DNA from: Chinchilla lanigera
Lineage: Eukaryota; Chordata; Mammalia; Rodentia; Chinchillidae
Assembly (NCBI RefSeq): GCF_000276665.1
Contig: NW_004955417.1
Coordinates: forward strand, 20,708,612 to 20,772,611
Reading direction: 5' to 3'
DNA: 64,000 nt
Under the pieces are notes generated by a model. That model was given only the letters and a program-made list of their open reading frames with translations. It made no database searches and was not told the origin of the DNA. Made by a program: the position numbers and the translations under genes. Below, piece after piece: positions 49,088-60,495 of this stretch (position 1 is the stretch's first letter; the number at the start of each line of letters is the position of its first letter).

Positions 49088-49226
49088 ATATATATATATG
49101 TGTGTGTGTNNNNNNNNNNNNNNNNNNNNNNNNNNNNNNNNNNNNNNNNNNNNNNNNNNNNNNNNNNNNNNNNNNNNNNNNNNNNNNNNNNNNNNNNNNN
49201 NNNNNNNNNTATATATATATATATAT
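49088..49226. repeat. TA/TG microsatellite with gap
   Basis: (TA)n then (TG)n before the gap and (TA)n after it. It probably grew out of the tatata motif in the surrounding L1. Confidence 0.9.
49110..49209. other. Assembly gap (exactly 100 N)
   Basis: One hundred undetermined bases, the usual placeholder for a gap of unknown size, inside a microsatellite. Confidence 1.
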
Positions 49227-49406
49227 AAGAATGAAACCATACTGCTTTCAGGAAGATAGATTATAATATTAAGTGAAATTGCCAGAAACTAAACTTTAAG
49301 TATGGTATGGTTTCTCTTATATGAGAAACTCAAAATATAGGTACATTAAAGAATGAAGCAAAAGGGAAATAATAGGACACAGGGAAACAGGTTTGTTGGA
49401 GATGTG

Positions 49407-49476
49407 ATGAAAAGGATGGCAGGAATTGTTGTGCATGAATTGTTCCTGCATGAAAAGGATGGCAGGAATTGTTGTG
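49407..49476. repeat. Duplication of 27 bp at 43-bp spacing
   Basis: A 27-bp segment beginning atgaaaaggatggcaggaat occurs identically at 49407-49433 and 49450-49476, inside the L1 3' part. Confidence 0.92.
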
Positions 49477-49564
49477 TAGATGGAAAAGGGGTTAAACTGA
49501 TCAGTGTGTTGCAAATCTACCTGCTCCACGAAAACAAATGTAGCTATCAGATATTGCAAACAAG

Positions 49565-49590
49565 CCCCCCCCACACACACACACACACTT
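49565..49590. repeat. (CA)n microsatellite
   Basis: About ten ca units preceded by a run of C. Confidence 0.95.
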
Positions 49591-49869
49591 AGACTTAGGA
49601 AGTTAAAAAATGAAGTTATCCTGTGAACCTCACCCTCATAGTTCTTGGCCAAATAAGGAACTAGGCAGGGGTGGAATTCCAAGATAACAAAGGTTCAGTT
49701 TCACATCAGCATGACTTCCAGTTCTGGCATGGAAGGTCTCAGCCAGGAGTCTCCTAGTCTTTGCACAGTTCCATGTAATCTACAACCTTGGTTTTGTTAG
49801 ACTTTTTCCTAGAGCGTTGTATAGTGCACGATGTGCTATCACATTACGGTGTTGGCATACATTTCCCGT

Positions 49870-50115
49870 ATAACTCATGAGGCTGAGTTTTATTTTTTCT
49901 TGTGTTTATTGAAAATTTTCTTTTCCTTCAAACCATTTAACCAGTTGTTTCTCTTAGGTTATGTAGCTCATGTACCTTCTAGGTACACATTTTTGAGATA
50001 TATATTGAGAATGTTTTCTCTCCCTCTGTGGCTTGGTTGTTACTTTCTTATATCTTCAGATGAACATAGGTTTTTAATTTTCTGGAAATCATTTTTTCTT
50101 TTTCTATTTTCATTT
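49870..50115 (-). mobile_element. Inverted L1 segment
   Basis: On the minus strand this reads as L1 ORF2 sequence: complement of gagaatgttttctctccc (L1 class aaaattttctccca), of tggttgttactttcttata and of gaacataggtttttaattt. It corresponds to the ORF2 part just upstream of what starts at 50167 on the plus strand. May be the inverted 5' end of that insertion. Confidence 0.55.
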
Positions 50116-50166
50116 TTTAATTAGTACAGCTTAATTTTATAGAACACTGAACTTATTCGTGGCATA

Positions 50167-51038
50167 TTCTCAGATGAAGAAAAACATATGGCAAATAAAT
50201 CTATGAAAACATGTTGAACATCATTGGTCACTCAAGAAATGCAAATTAAAACAACACTGAGATTCCATCTCAAGATTCCATCTTGATGATAGCCATTCCA
50301 TCAAGGAGTCAACCAATAACAAATGCTGGAGGGGTTGTGGGGAAAAAGGAACACTTCTCCATTGTTGGTGAGATTGTAGACTTGTACAACCACTGTGAAA
50401 ATCAGTGTGGAAATTCCTGAAAACACTAGGATAAGAGGTCAAATTTGACCCAGGTATACCCTTCTGGGTATTTTCCCAGAAGAGTTAAAAACATCATACC
50501 ACAGCGATATATGTGTACCAAAGTTTATAGCAGCACAATCTGTCATAGCTAAATCTTGGAAACAACCCAAATGTCCATCAACTGAGCAGTGCATAAAAAA
50601 GATGTATTTTTGTATGATGGAGTGTTACTCAGCTATAAAGAAAGATAAATTTGAGGCTTTTATAGGTAAATGGATGCAACTAGAGACCATACTGATAAGT
50701 GAAATAAATCATATCCACAAGTGTAAACATCATTTTGTCTCCTGAGTGTAAGAACCTGAAAGAGTAAGTAAGATCCAAAAGGTACAATAGATATTGTGAA
50801 AGGGAAAAAAAACTGCTCAAAAGGAAAGAACAATGAGATGAGAGAAAGGAGAAAAGAATGAAAGAGGAAGGGTGAATTATATATATATTTGCATGCCTAA
50901 ATCTGGTAATCTGAAAACTACTTTGAAGATAACAATATGCAATATAGCAACCATTGTTAATTTCTTATCATCTTGTTTTGATTTTCTGTATCATTTTAAT
51001 GCTTTTATAAAATTATAATTCTCTTTATAATAAAAATG
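50167..51038 (+). mobile_element. L1 3' end (ORF2 end, 3' UTR, tail)
   Basis: Starts within ORF2 (cagatgaagaaaaacatatg), then gaaatgcaaattaaaacaac, aatgctggaggggttgtggg, caacccaaatgtccatcaac and gctataaagaaagataaat. The 3' UTR follows, with tacaatagatattgtgaaa and tttgaagataacaatatgc. The same 3' UTR occurs at 27.6 and 33.4 kb. No intact frame. Confidence 0.9.
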
Positions 51039-51156
51039 TCAATTCAGCAGTCCTTGGGTGTGGGTACTTACCTAAAATCTGTATTAAGGTTCATAAGAGT
51101 TTCAATAATTTTTCACACACTGAGAATGATTGCAACTGGTCATAGCCTATATGAAT

Positions 51157-51242
51157 TTTAATTTTTTATGGTGCAAGGGATTGAACCCAGGGCCTTACAC
51201 ACGCTAGGTAAGTTCTCTACCACTGAGCTACACTCCCAGGCC
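51157..51242 (-). mobile_element. Diverged classical ID SINE
   Basis: Minus-strand ID of the older core type: complement gggattgaacccagggcc, cacacgctaggtaagttc, ctctaccactgagctacac. The 3' tail is eroded to a T-rich stretch. Confidence 0.82.
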
Positions 51243-51271
51243 AATGACATATGAAAGTATATAAGGGAGTT

Positions 51272-51490
51272 GTGTGGCTGTGTCTGGTGTTACAAGCTGG
51301 TAATTCCATCACTCTAGTAGGCAGAGCCAGGAGGATCACAAGTCCACCCCAGCCTCTGCAGCTCATCAATTTAACAAGGCCCTGCCTCTAAAAAAGAAAA
51401 ACTAAAATAAAAAAAAGACTGGAAATGTAGTTTGGTGCAACGATCTGTGAGTCAATTGCTAGTGCCATAAATAAATAGTAAAATAAAAGC
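51272..51490 (+). mobile_element. B1-dID dimeric SINE
   Basis: A decayed B1 half (gtgtctggtgttacaagctg, ggcagagccaggaggatcac, aacaaggccctgcctct) is followed by A-rich sequence and then an ID-like half (gactggaaatgtagtttggt to ctagtgcc) with a second A-rich tail. The order and A-rich linker fit B1-dID. Confidence 0.72.
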
Positions 51491-53128
51491 ATGTTGAATA
51501 AATTAAAGACCCAGTATCACAACTGAATAAAGACAAATTTCAAATGTCCTAGTAATTTCAACCATATCTCTGCATGTTACCAAGGTCTGTGTCCTAGGGG
51601 AAACTACTAAACTATTCAAGAATTTATTACCAGACTTAAGCACTTTAGTGGCAAAAGAATAATTAAAGATAAAATTATTGTGTACCAAAAATACTATCTT
51701 ATGGAAAAAATTTACAAAAGTAATTTAACTGACTGGCACCTAGTATGTTTTTATTGCTATAGGGAACATTTAAGAAAAGTTGCATGTGCACATAGCAGAA
51801 GCTTTATTCTGGCTTTGGATTAGAATGTCATTGTTACTATGCTGGATCTATCGCAGTACACCCCCTGTGTGTTCCTGCACATTACCAGTACTTGTCTTTT
51901 CCATTTACAGGAGAGATAAGGAAGAGTACACATTCAAGGTCTTTAACACAATGGAAAATATTAGATATGTTCTCCTATATGTTCAATTCTTTGAAGTAAA
52001 TTCATTTACTGCAAATGCATTTGCATAAAATTACATTTTTATGTAAAACATGTCATTAAGTTTTCAATAAAGATTTTAATGTGGGGGAGATTTCATTTTT
52101 TAACATTTAGCTCAATAAATTGGAAAATAATTCTTTGACAGTAATAACGAGATTCCCATCTAGTGGTGAGCATTGCAAATTACAGACACGTGGTCCCCAT
52201 GTAACTAAAGATTCTCAGAAATACCAAGGTTAGTCATTTTATATACAAAGACTAGATTTGCTATAAACAATTCAAAACCTAGAAAACAGTGTGTTTAAAA
52301 CAGAGCCATCATAATCAATTAGCAATTAAGTACAGCACAATTATTCCATTCATGAACCAAGCACTTCATATAATTGTGTCAAAATCACTGTATACTTTTT
52401 AAAAAGATAAATATGTACTGCAACATATTTAAGTGACTAATTAGCAAATGACTTTCACAGTGCTAATATAAAGTATATATGTGTGTGATGTGTTTTAGAG
52501 TAGATATGTATTGTATAAAGTTCTGTATATAAGCACATTCTTTATAATTGCTATCAATATACTCTGTGAAGAGATTAGACATTATCTTTCAATGATCAAC
52601 TTACTTTCATAGACCACTCTTTTTTATTTTAAAAATTAAACAACTAACAAAACAACCATGAAAACAAAATCAAAACAGCACAAAAATAACAGAAATGATA
52701 CATGACCTAAAAACAAACGATAGGATTTAACAATGGTTGCTACATTACATACCATTATCTTCAGTAAAGTTCCTCAGTCCACCAGACATAAGAATGTAAG
52801 ATTGGTCAGACAATCAAAGACTGTAACAATAAAAAAAATCCCACTGGAAATGATGCAGAGCTTAACTATACAAGATGGTAGGAGTTCCACAATGGTTCTT
52901 GTATTGCGTACTGTTGTTTTCAGATCAGCCATGCTGATCACCAGACTTCAACTCCATATATGTTGAAGTGCAATGAGGAGAAGCTCAACTAAGGTAAATA
53001 CTATTTAAGCAGCACACAACAATCAATAATAATAATATGTATTATTAATTAAATAACACTATCATTTCTGTAAATAATAATTATTCTAGCGTTTATTTTC
53101 CAACTGATAAAGAATATATGGGATGTTT
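51491..53128. other. AT-rich unique DNA with imperfect duplication
   Basis: No gene supported. 52731-52790 and 52889-52945 share caatggtt, cttcag/tttcag and caccagac at a spacing of 158 bp, an imperfect duplication with many transitions. The 77-codon frame at 52733-52966 spans it and has no domain. Confidence 0.5.
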
Positions 53129-53143
53129 TCCATATAAGCCCTT

Positions 53144-53248
53144 TTTTTCTTTTTTTTTTTTGTTTTTTTTTTCTGGTACCAGAAATCAAACTCACAACCT
53201 TGAGTTTGCCAGGCAGGCGCTGTGCAGCTGAGCTAAATCCCCAGCCCC
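53144..53248 (-). mobile_element. ID SINE
   Basis: T-rich tail complement, then ctggtaccagaaatcaaact, gtttgccaggcaggcgc, ctaaatccccagcccc. Flanks tccatataagccctt (53129-53143) and tccataaaagtcctt (53249-53263) are a 15-bp duplication with two mismatches. Confidence 0.93.
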
Positions 53249-53263
53249 TCCATAAAAGTCCTT

Positions 53264-54008
53264 AAAGAATTTATCTACAGGATGTTATGATTTGATTAAC
53301 CATTAGCTATTATTAGTTAAAATATTCAAATGAAAGTCATACCAATTATTAAAATGTACTTCATAGTCTTTACTAAAATATTTAAAGATAGCAATAGCAA
53401 CATTTAAGTTCGTCTAATGTCTGAACAAGAATTCAGAGTAGTATATATTAATTTAAAAAATTTTGTGTTAATCTAATTTGATATTTATCATGCAGAAACT
53501 TTGGCATCATGGAACTTTAAATATGCTGTGTACAATATTTTGCTCATTCTCAGTTTTAGATTATTCTGTTAGGCAAAATTTTTTCCTTCTTTTTTAAATC
53601 TCTTTTGTATTCATATTTTGAAGCTAGCACTACACTTATACATCTCAGAAGAAGCACAAAGAGTTTAGATAAAACTACTGAAAGTGATTTTTACAGAAAA
53701 AAATATGCACCATAAGTAAAAAATTCAGGGAATCTGTCATAGCTACCTCTGGTATATCACTGTGGATATATGATATAAACAAGACTGTCATAGGAAAAAG
53801 AAGACATTATATTTTATAGAGTACACTTCACCATTTTTGTGTAATAGTGGAGATTTCCTGGAAATCACAGCACCTCATTCATCACTAGAGAATTACTTCA
53901 AAATTATATTCATTATAAACTCATCTGAATAAACTACATGGCACCGTGTATCATGTTCACCACAAATTGTTGTTTTTAAAATATACTTCAGATGGTAGAA
54001 CCAGTAAA
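53264..54008. other. AT-rich unique DNA
   Basis: Nothing recognised. Confidence 0.5.
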
Positions 54009-54022
54009 CTATTTTTATTTTT

Positions 54023-54133
54023 TTATTTCTTATTTTTACTTTATTTATTATTTTTTTGGTACTGGGAATCAAACTCATGACCTTACGCTTGCTAGGCAGG
54101 TGCTTGTGCTGCTGAGGTATATCCTCGGCCCTG
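54023..54133 (-). mobile_element. ID SINE
   Basis: T-rich tail complement, ggtactgggaatcaaactca, gcttgctaggcaggtgc and tatatcctcggccc. Flanked by ctatttttattttt on both sides (54009-54022 and 54134-54147). The flank is T-rich, so the duplication is less certain than others. Confidence 0.88.
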
Positions 54134-54147
54134 CTATTTTTATTTTT

Positions 54148-54857
54148 AAAAGCATAGTGAAAGACAAAAAAAGGTATCTATACTCTGAAGTATAATTATA
54201 GGGAAAAGATCATAATTTTATATCAAAACATATGTAAAAGTAGAATTAAGAGAAGAGATAAGAAAATCAGTAAATTTAAAAGCAGCAGTTTCTTTGGTTT
54301 TTCTTAAGCCACCCACTGTTCTAGCAATGTATCTGCTGTGGAAAAGTAGACTTTTATGCTGGGAATTACATTCCAAACCACAGCTGGAAGGAGATTGAGT
54401 TTAAGTTATAGCTCTAACATTAAATGACAATTTGACTTTGGAGAAATTGATTATTTTTGGTGAAATCATTGAAGTGTATACTGGCATACACTAGAAATAT
54501 TCTGAATTGTTCCTTATTTCTAAAGTTTTTAGATTAATAAAATGATGATGTAATTCTTTCTTTGATTGAACTGGGTGCAGTTAAACAATAAAATTCCCCA
54601 GAGGCTGTTCTGGCATGTACACATGTGGAGAGAAATGCTGGGACGAGCGGCAATTTCTGTAGTTTCTATGGTACCTGCAATTTGGAAGTTTCGTTAAATT
54701 TGAACCACTCTGAGCTTTCACAGCTCCCAAAGCAGGGGCTTGTGGGTTAACAAAATCAGATAATGTCATTTAAATTTAGTAGTTTGTGAATAAATTACCT
54801 ATATCATGATGTCATACATAGGTGTAGATGTATGCACAATTTACTTTTGTTTAAGAA
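54148..54857. other. AT-rich unique DNA
   Basis: Nothing recognised. Confidence 0.5.
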
Positions 54858-54922
54858 AGAAAGACAGAAAGACAGAAGGAAGGAAGAAAGGAAGGAATGA
54901 AGGAAGGAAGGAAAGAAGGAAG
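54858..54922. repeat. Purine microsatellite (GAAA/GGAA)n
   Basis: gaaag, gacag and ggaagg units over about 65 bp. Confidence 0.93.
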
Positions 54923-55086
54923 TAATAAATATCCCAAACTAAGAATTTATTTTAGTATTGAAAGCTTTTGCATTATATCTACTACATATGATTAGACAGA
55001 TTGTTGTCTTGGCGTTCTAAAGCCCTGGGTATATACATTTTTTTTATATCATAACTTCATCTTTATAGGTCTAAGTATTTCTCATA

Positions 55087-55436
55087 GTATTGTTTGGATA
55101 TATGTCCTCCTAAGATTCATGTTAGAACTTAAATCACATGGTTGTGGGATTCGTAATTACATCCATTAGCATGTGATTAGGTGATGAGAACTTGGCCCTC
55201 CTGGAAGGGACCAACGTCCTTAGTAAAGAGTTAGAGGGAGCGAGTTCCTTCTTCTGACCCTACGCAGTATGAGAACACAGCAAGGTGCTATCTCTGAATC
55301 CGGCAGCTGTGACTGGACACCAAATTTCCAGCGTCTTCATCTTGACCTTCCAGTGTACAGAACTAAAAGAAATATTTTTTAATATAAATTACCTCCTCTG
55401 AGGCCTGTACATTAGAGCAGCAAGAATAAAGCAAGG
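55087..55436 (+). mobile_element. MLT1-type MaLR LTR
   Basis: 5' end gtattgtttggatatatgtc, then agattcatgttagaac, gtgattaggtgatgagaact, tatgagaacacagcaaggtg, actggacaccaaatttcca, ttcatcttgaccttccag, then a degenerate A/T-rich end with gcctgtacattagagcagc. Block order is that of ancient MLT1 solo LTRs. No coding remnant. Confidence 0.82.
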
Positions 55437-55813
55437 CACATATCCACAAAAGTGGAAATATTTTTGAAAGTCTAATTTTTATCCTGAAGTACTATACCAG
55501 TATCGGAGGCACAAGTGACACTAAATGTTATTTCATTAAATAAACTCAGAAGGGAATGCATGATTTTATGAATTAAATTGTGGTATTCAACCGCATAAGA
55601 TTAATTTTTAGAAATTCTTCACTATTGCAATGTTTTGCATGGAAGGGACACATTCTGAAAGACACAAATTTAAAACACTCAGGTAATGGCATTATGTACA
55701 TATAGCATATAAATAACTTTATATACAAGAAATTGCATATAATGCATATGTGTATATAATATAAAATACATTTGCATCTAAAAGTCACAAAAAGATACCT
55801 TCGACAATGCACA

Positions 55814-55856
55814 CCAGGCAGGTGCTGTGCTGCTGAGCTATATCCCAGGAACATTA
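55814..55856 (-). mobile_element. Tailless 5' half of an ID SINE
   Basis: Only the first half of an ID is present: on the minus strand cctgggatatagctcagcag then cacagcacctgcctgg, stopping within the anticodon-loop region. There is no 3' half and no A tail. The insert is bounded by a perfect gacaatgcaca at 55803-55813 and 55857-55867. This is the structure expected of a tailless tRNA/SINE retropseudogene. Confidence 0.82.
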
Positions 55857-55929
55857 GACAATGCACAGAAATTCAACATGATTCTTGGTTACCTATGGCA
55901 ATGAAGTAAAGAAGAAGAGATGTAGTGTT

Positions 55930-56065
55930 GGGCATTAGTTAATTTTTTTAAATTTTTTTATTAATTGTTTATTAGTACATTTATGTATACATAATGATCA
56001 CAGGGAATTTGTACTGTACATGATACATCTTGATTCTTTTTTATTTTTTCTTTCTTTACATATTA
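55930..56065 (-). mobile_element. L1 3' UTR end (older subfamily)
   Basis: T-rich start (A tail complement), ttattagtacatttatgtat, then gtacatgatacatcttgatt and a T-rich run. It matches the 3' end of the minus-strand L1 at 41555-42065. Only the terminal part is present. Confidence 0.68.
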
Positions 56066-56387
56066 TCATAAAGCTTGTGATCTCATGTGCAAGCATGTTG
56101 GTTTCTCCCTAACTCAGATCCCCACATACTCTGTGGACCTGAGCCAGGACAGCTCCTTGTCTTCTTGTCAGCAGATACAAGATGCAAACGTGTGGAATCC
56201 AGAAGAAGTCAACTTCTTGCTGGGCCTCAGTTTACCAAAGATGAAGTGCTGGCACCGACACATATTAGCAAGGAGGGAAGTTTGAGGTTTTGTGATTCAT
56301 GTGTCTTTTTGCAAAATTCATAAAAGTGCCTTACTATAGCCACATATCAATAAGCACCAGAATCTGAGCCTCACGCGGGATACTGAG
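56066..56387. other. Unclassified, moderately GC-rich
   Basis: Overlapping frames of 66-78 codons on the plus strand (56085-56323) have no domain. It lies between an L1 end and an LTR. Confidence 0.4.
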
Positions 56388-56388
56388 T

Positions 56389-56640
56389 GTTATGGCTTAG
56401 ATGTAAGTGTTACCCACACTGCAATGGGTGCACACTGGAAGACAGAACACTGGAAGTGGGACTTGGAAGGTTTTTGTTTTCCCTTTGTTTCTTGATCTCC
56501 CAGTAGCAAACGGCTTAGTCTGTCAGACTCTCTCAGTGTCAATCTCTGCTGTAAAGCCAGAAAAACCGTGGACAGAATCCACCGTAAACCATGAGCCAAA
56601 ATAATTCTCTCCTCTTTTTAAATTTAGGATATTTTTCCAA
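56389..56640 (+). mobile_element. MaLR-type LTR (short)
   Basis: 5' end tgttatggcttagatgtaag, a middle with cagaacactggaagtggg and aaaccgtggacagaatcc, and a 3' part aaaccatgagccaaaataat, the typical polyadenylation-signal region of rodent MaLR LTRs. Confidence 0.7.
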
Positions 56641-56941
56641 GTGAAAAGTAAGCTGAACAAAAAGCAGAAAAATGATAAGTGAGATTTATGGGAACTAAGT
56701 TATATTGTTTACTATGCTAGAACAATTTACTACATTCAAATCACACCTTGAGTACAGCGACAATTATTTTAAAAGTTTTACCCATTTCCAACAAATTACT
56801 GCATGTTGAAGGATTAACATATATATATTTTATGAAAATCACTCTGTCATAATAACTACTTTTAAGCTATAAAGTGAAAAATTCCTACGAAGAAGTTGGA
56901 CTTTCAATTTCCATACACCTGAGTATTTAAATATCTACTTG

Positions 56942-57076
56942 AGCCAGGTGTAATGGTGCATGCCTGTAATCCCAGCACTTGGGAGGCTGAGGCAGGAGGA
57001 TCACTTCACGTTCAAGACCAGCCTGGGCTACACAGTGAGGTCCTACCCAAAAAACAAACAAACAAACAAAAACAAA
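56942..57076 (+). mobile_element. B1 SINE without the 29-bp duplication
   Basis: 7SL-derived: agccaggtgtaatggtgcat, cctgtaatcccagcacttgg, ggctgaggcaggaggatcac, accagcctgggctacacag, gtcctaccc, then an (AAAC)n tail. The segment after gaccagcctgggctacac passes straight to agtgagg, so the internal 29-bp duplication of murine B1 is not seen. Confidence 0.93.
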
Positions 57077-57085
57077 ATGAATGAT

Positions 57086-60000
57086 CTGATTTTGAATTTT
57101 AAGGATAATAACATTTTCCATTAATTTTCAAATAATGCAGAAGTTTACAGGTGAAAAAATATCCCATTAGACATGTTAAGTATGTATTTAAACATGTCAG
57201 ATATGTTAAGTACGAAGGAGTTTAAATATGTATTTCCTAAAATTCTTACTTTATTCTAATGTGTGTCATGTGTAAGAGAGGCATTTAAAAATAAGATAAA
57301 ATTCCTGAGTTGAGTTTGAAATAGCTGTTTTTTGAGTCACAAAACCAAGCACTGAAAAGGAACACAGGAAAAAATGGTTCTACTGATGTTAGAAATTGAC
57401 CTGAAAAATAGGACAAAAGAAGTCGGCATTGAAACCCATGAGGAATCCACCTTCTGTCTGATGAAGTCCTGACACACGCTCGCGTGGTGTTGGGTCAGTG
57501 GCAGCATGCTGATTTGTGATCATCTCCGAGAACAGGGCACCATGGATGTGTTTATCCACACTGATTCTGATTTAGAGCTACCAGATGTTGTTGGCACCTT
57601 TGACTAAGAGATTTGGTCCATTTAGTCAAAATGATTAGCAGGAAAGCACATGCTAGGATGAATCTACTCTCCTGTAAGCAAAGCTGAGGCAATGATGGAG
57701 CAAAATAGCTTACCCACAGTCAGTCAGTGGGAAGTCGTATTCTGTCACCTCTCTTCATTAATCTGCACACACGACTGCTCGGAGAGACAGTGAGCCGATT
57801 AGATCTGCAGCACCATCAGCATGCAGACGCTCATCACTACTTCGCATTTTCATATGACCCAGATGGTGCAGCTGCTTGACTGCAGTTTCCCTTTATATGT
57901 GTTTTTAATAGGTTCCTTTTTTAGATATTGACTTTGCACCCTCTTATGGATATTTAAGCCAAACTGAGTTCACTTTTTTTTAAAGTAAGATCTTGAAGTA
58001 ACTACATATTGCAAAAAAATAGTAGACAACGCTAAAGGGATTGCTTGATGACTTCTTGTGGCTAAAGGAAATTCACGTGTTACAAGTTGGTAGCTGTGTT
58101 CTGCAGTGTTTTAAGGAGGGGTAAATGGCACATGTCTCCAAGGTATTGGTACAATAGAGGCCGATAAGGCTCAAAGGGGAATTAAGGAAATCAAATGGAC
58201 TCGTACACAGGATTTTACTTTCAATTTGATCAAATTAGGTGTAGGTGAGGCCACAGAAATGATGAGAATTTACATTTTATCAGAAGATGCATAGTCAGTG
58301 AAAGGAATCCTAAAGTTAGGTTCCTGCCTTACTTTGTCCACCAAAGCACGTGATCATTTCTGCACAATGTGAGCTGGAGTGCACCACTGTTTGAAACATA
58401 CCTATCAACACCGTGTATCCACCTTAGGTGTCAAATCCACTGCTTTCCCCTCAAAATCCTTCCAATTGCTAAAAAGAAAGCCACTTCTGAAGTTAGTGTC
58501 TTACCAGGAAAAATGTTTGTGTTTTTAATTAAATTGGTGAGGTCCTCTATGTATATAAGCAATTCAATTATATTAAAATATCTTATGTCACTCAGAGGTA
58601 TAATGATGTACTGATAAAGATATAGAACAGTAGGTAGAAAAGAGGTATATAATATTTATAATCCAATATGCAAGGGGAACATGAAAATTTCTCCACACTG
58701 TTCTGGAGCCTTTATGTTTTTCCTATTAATGTTCAGGAAACGTCTCTCCCTATTCTTTATCATTATGTGTGCCCTTCCAGGTTAAGTTAATTTTTTTCAT
58801 TATAAAAAATGAGACAACAGTATCGCTATGCACAATGCTCTGGCTCTTTGGAATTCATTTATAGCGAAACAGGGTGGAAACTTTTGGGTCCGGAGTTCCC
58901 TCAGACCTTGTATTTAGTGGCAGTTGTATCATTATTAAGATGCTGTCACGTTCACTATGCTATCTGCAAATGCTGTCCTTCAATGACCCTCTCAGGGACA
59001 GCAATTCTGCTCATTAAAGATGACCATTAATGTAAGAAAATGTAAATAATATTTCTGGTTGTGTTGAAATACTATTCTAACTTTTATAATATAAATGTGT
59101 GTCATACTTCCCAACCATTTCTTTTTATATCTTTAGGTTAGAGGGTTTTTGTTTTTCAAAATTTAATCACCTAGAGTTGAAGCTATACTAACGTTACACA
59201 TAAAGATGAAGTGACAATCCATGAGGACAGAAAGCAGAGCAGTCACACTGTGTCTGTCCCTTGCCTGGCATGTGTGAGACAGACCTATGAAAAGACAGTG
59301 TCGCCACATCAATCAGCCATAAGAGAATGTTGACTGCAAGGGTTCTTTGGCATTAAAGAGTTCTCTTCGGGATCAGGTGCTGTCAGCCCTGGGCTATGCC
59401 TGACAGATCTCATGGAGTAGGCAAAGGGTGGGTGGCTACCCTGGGTATTCACAGCAGGGATTCAGAGTGCAAGGATGCTCGGCTATGCTTTAGAACACTA
59501 TTGACTGTCAGTGACACCAGAGTCAGAATGCTGATTAGCAGGGGTCTTGGCACCCAGTCTAAATACCAAGGTTAGCATTGGTAAATTCACAGCTCTGAGT
59601 TTTCCAGAGTTTGACATGAGTAAATATAATCAAAAACAGCATATGAATAATATACTAGGTTCTTAGTCTTGCACAGTGACAGGAAACCGACCCTACACTA
59701 GATAGGAGGAAATTTCTACTCACTGGATTATTCCTTAGACCTGACATTCACACTTCTGAAAGAGATAACTATGAGTCAGAGAACCACAGGACTTAGACAG
59801 TCTTGACAATTCTGTGGCAAAGCATGCTGGGGTCCCCTGCAACTTGAAACCTCCTGGCTAGTGTCCAAGGACAGTATCACTGACAAGCTTTTTGTACTTT
59901 CTCCCTAAAATTTTAGCTAAGGTTTGATCTTTATTCCTGTTTTGTTCTTGATTTTTGTTTGTTTGTTTGTTTTGCTGTAATTTGTTTTAATTTTACTTCA

Positions 60001-60481
60001 GCACTGATCTGAGTGTAAGGTGTTATTTCACTTGCTACCTACTTTGTACTTTGTTATGAACAATTCTCTATCCTGGTGAAACTGCAAATATCAAAACAAA
60101 GCTCTCTCACTTATGAAGCCCACTTTCTAGCAAAAGCTATGTAATGAGATAAAGTACAAAAATATGCTAGAGATGGAGTGAAGAGAAAACTAAGGGGAAA
60201 ATGAAGACGGTGTGGAAGTGAGGGAAACGCAATTCTGTGGATAGCCAGAGAAGATCTTCCTGACAAGATGACACTAAAATGACACCTGAGAAGATGACAC
60301 TAAGGAGTAACTCATGGAAGATCCAAAGCAAAGGTAAGGTAGGTCTGAAACAGGACTGTGTAAGTGGGACTTTAACAATCCTGAGAAACCATACCTTCTC
60401 CTCAAATCAATGCTTGCTTCATATACTCAAAAAAGACAATTGTGTTTTAAAAAACAAAAACAAGCATACAACTCTACTATA
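57086..60481. other. Mostly unique DNA, partly GC-richer
   Basis: No gene supported. 57415-57860 and 59220-59600 are less AT-rich than the average of the window and may be old repeats or conserved non-coding DNA. A weak MIR-like stretch is listed separately. Frames at 58369-58614 and 58809-59030 have no domain. Confidence 0.5.
57672..57760. mobile_element. Possible MIR SINE remnant
   Basis: gctgaggcaatgatggagca, agcttacccacagtcagtca and tgggaagtcgtattctgtc follow the order of the central MIR core. Judged by eye, with high divergence. Confidence 0.4.
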
Positions 60482-60495
60482 CCTACTCTACTTCT

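Larger units (their letters stand above)
48310..49500 (+). mobile_element. Ancient L1 fragment (ORF2 3' part), gapped
   Basis: Plus-strand L1 similarity runs from aagcttcctgcatgtcaggg through atgctggtgaggactgga, aggaatgtaaagtacaacag, tatagcagaacaatcc and, after the gap, aagaatgaaaccatact and attaagtgaaattgccag. The order matches the end of ORF2. Part of 48875-49058 fits poorly. A TA/TG repeat sits where L1 has its short tatata motif before the final codons. Fully decayed. Confidence 0.7.

Noticed and set aside
48820..49266. 148-codon plus-strand frame and its neighbours
   Set aside because: Runs through decayed L1, a TA/TG repeat and 100 N. No domain.
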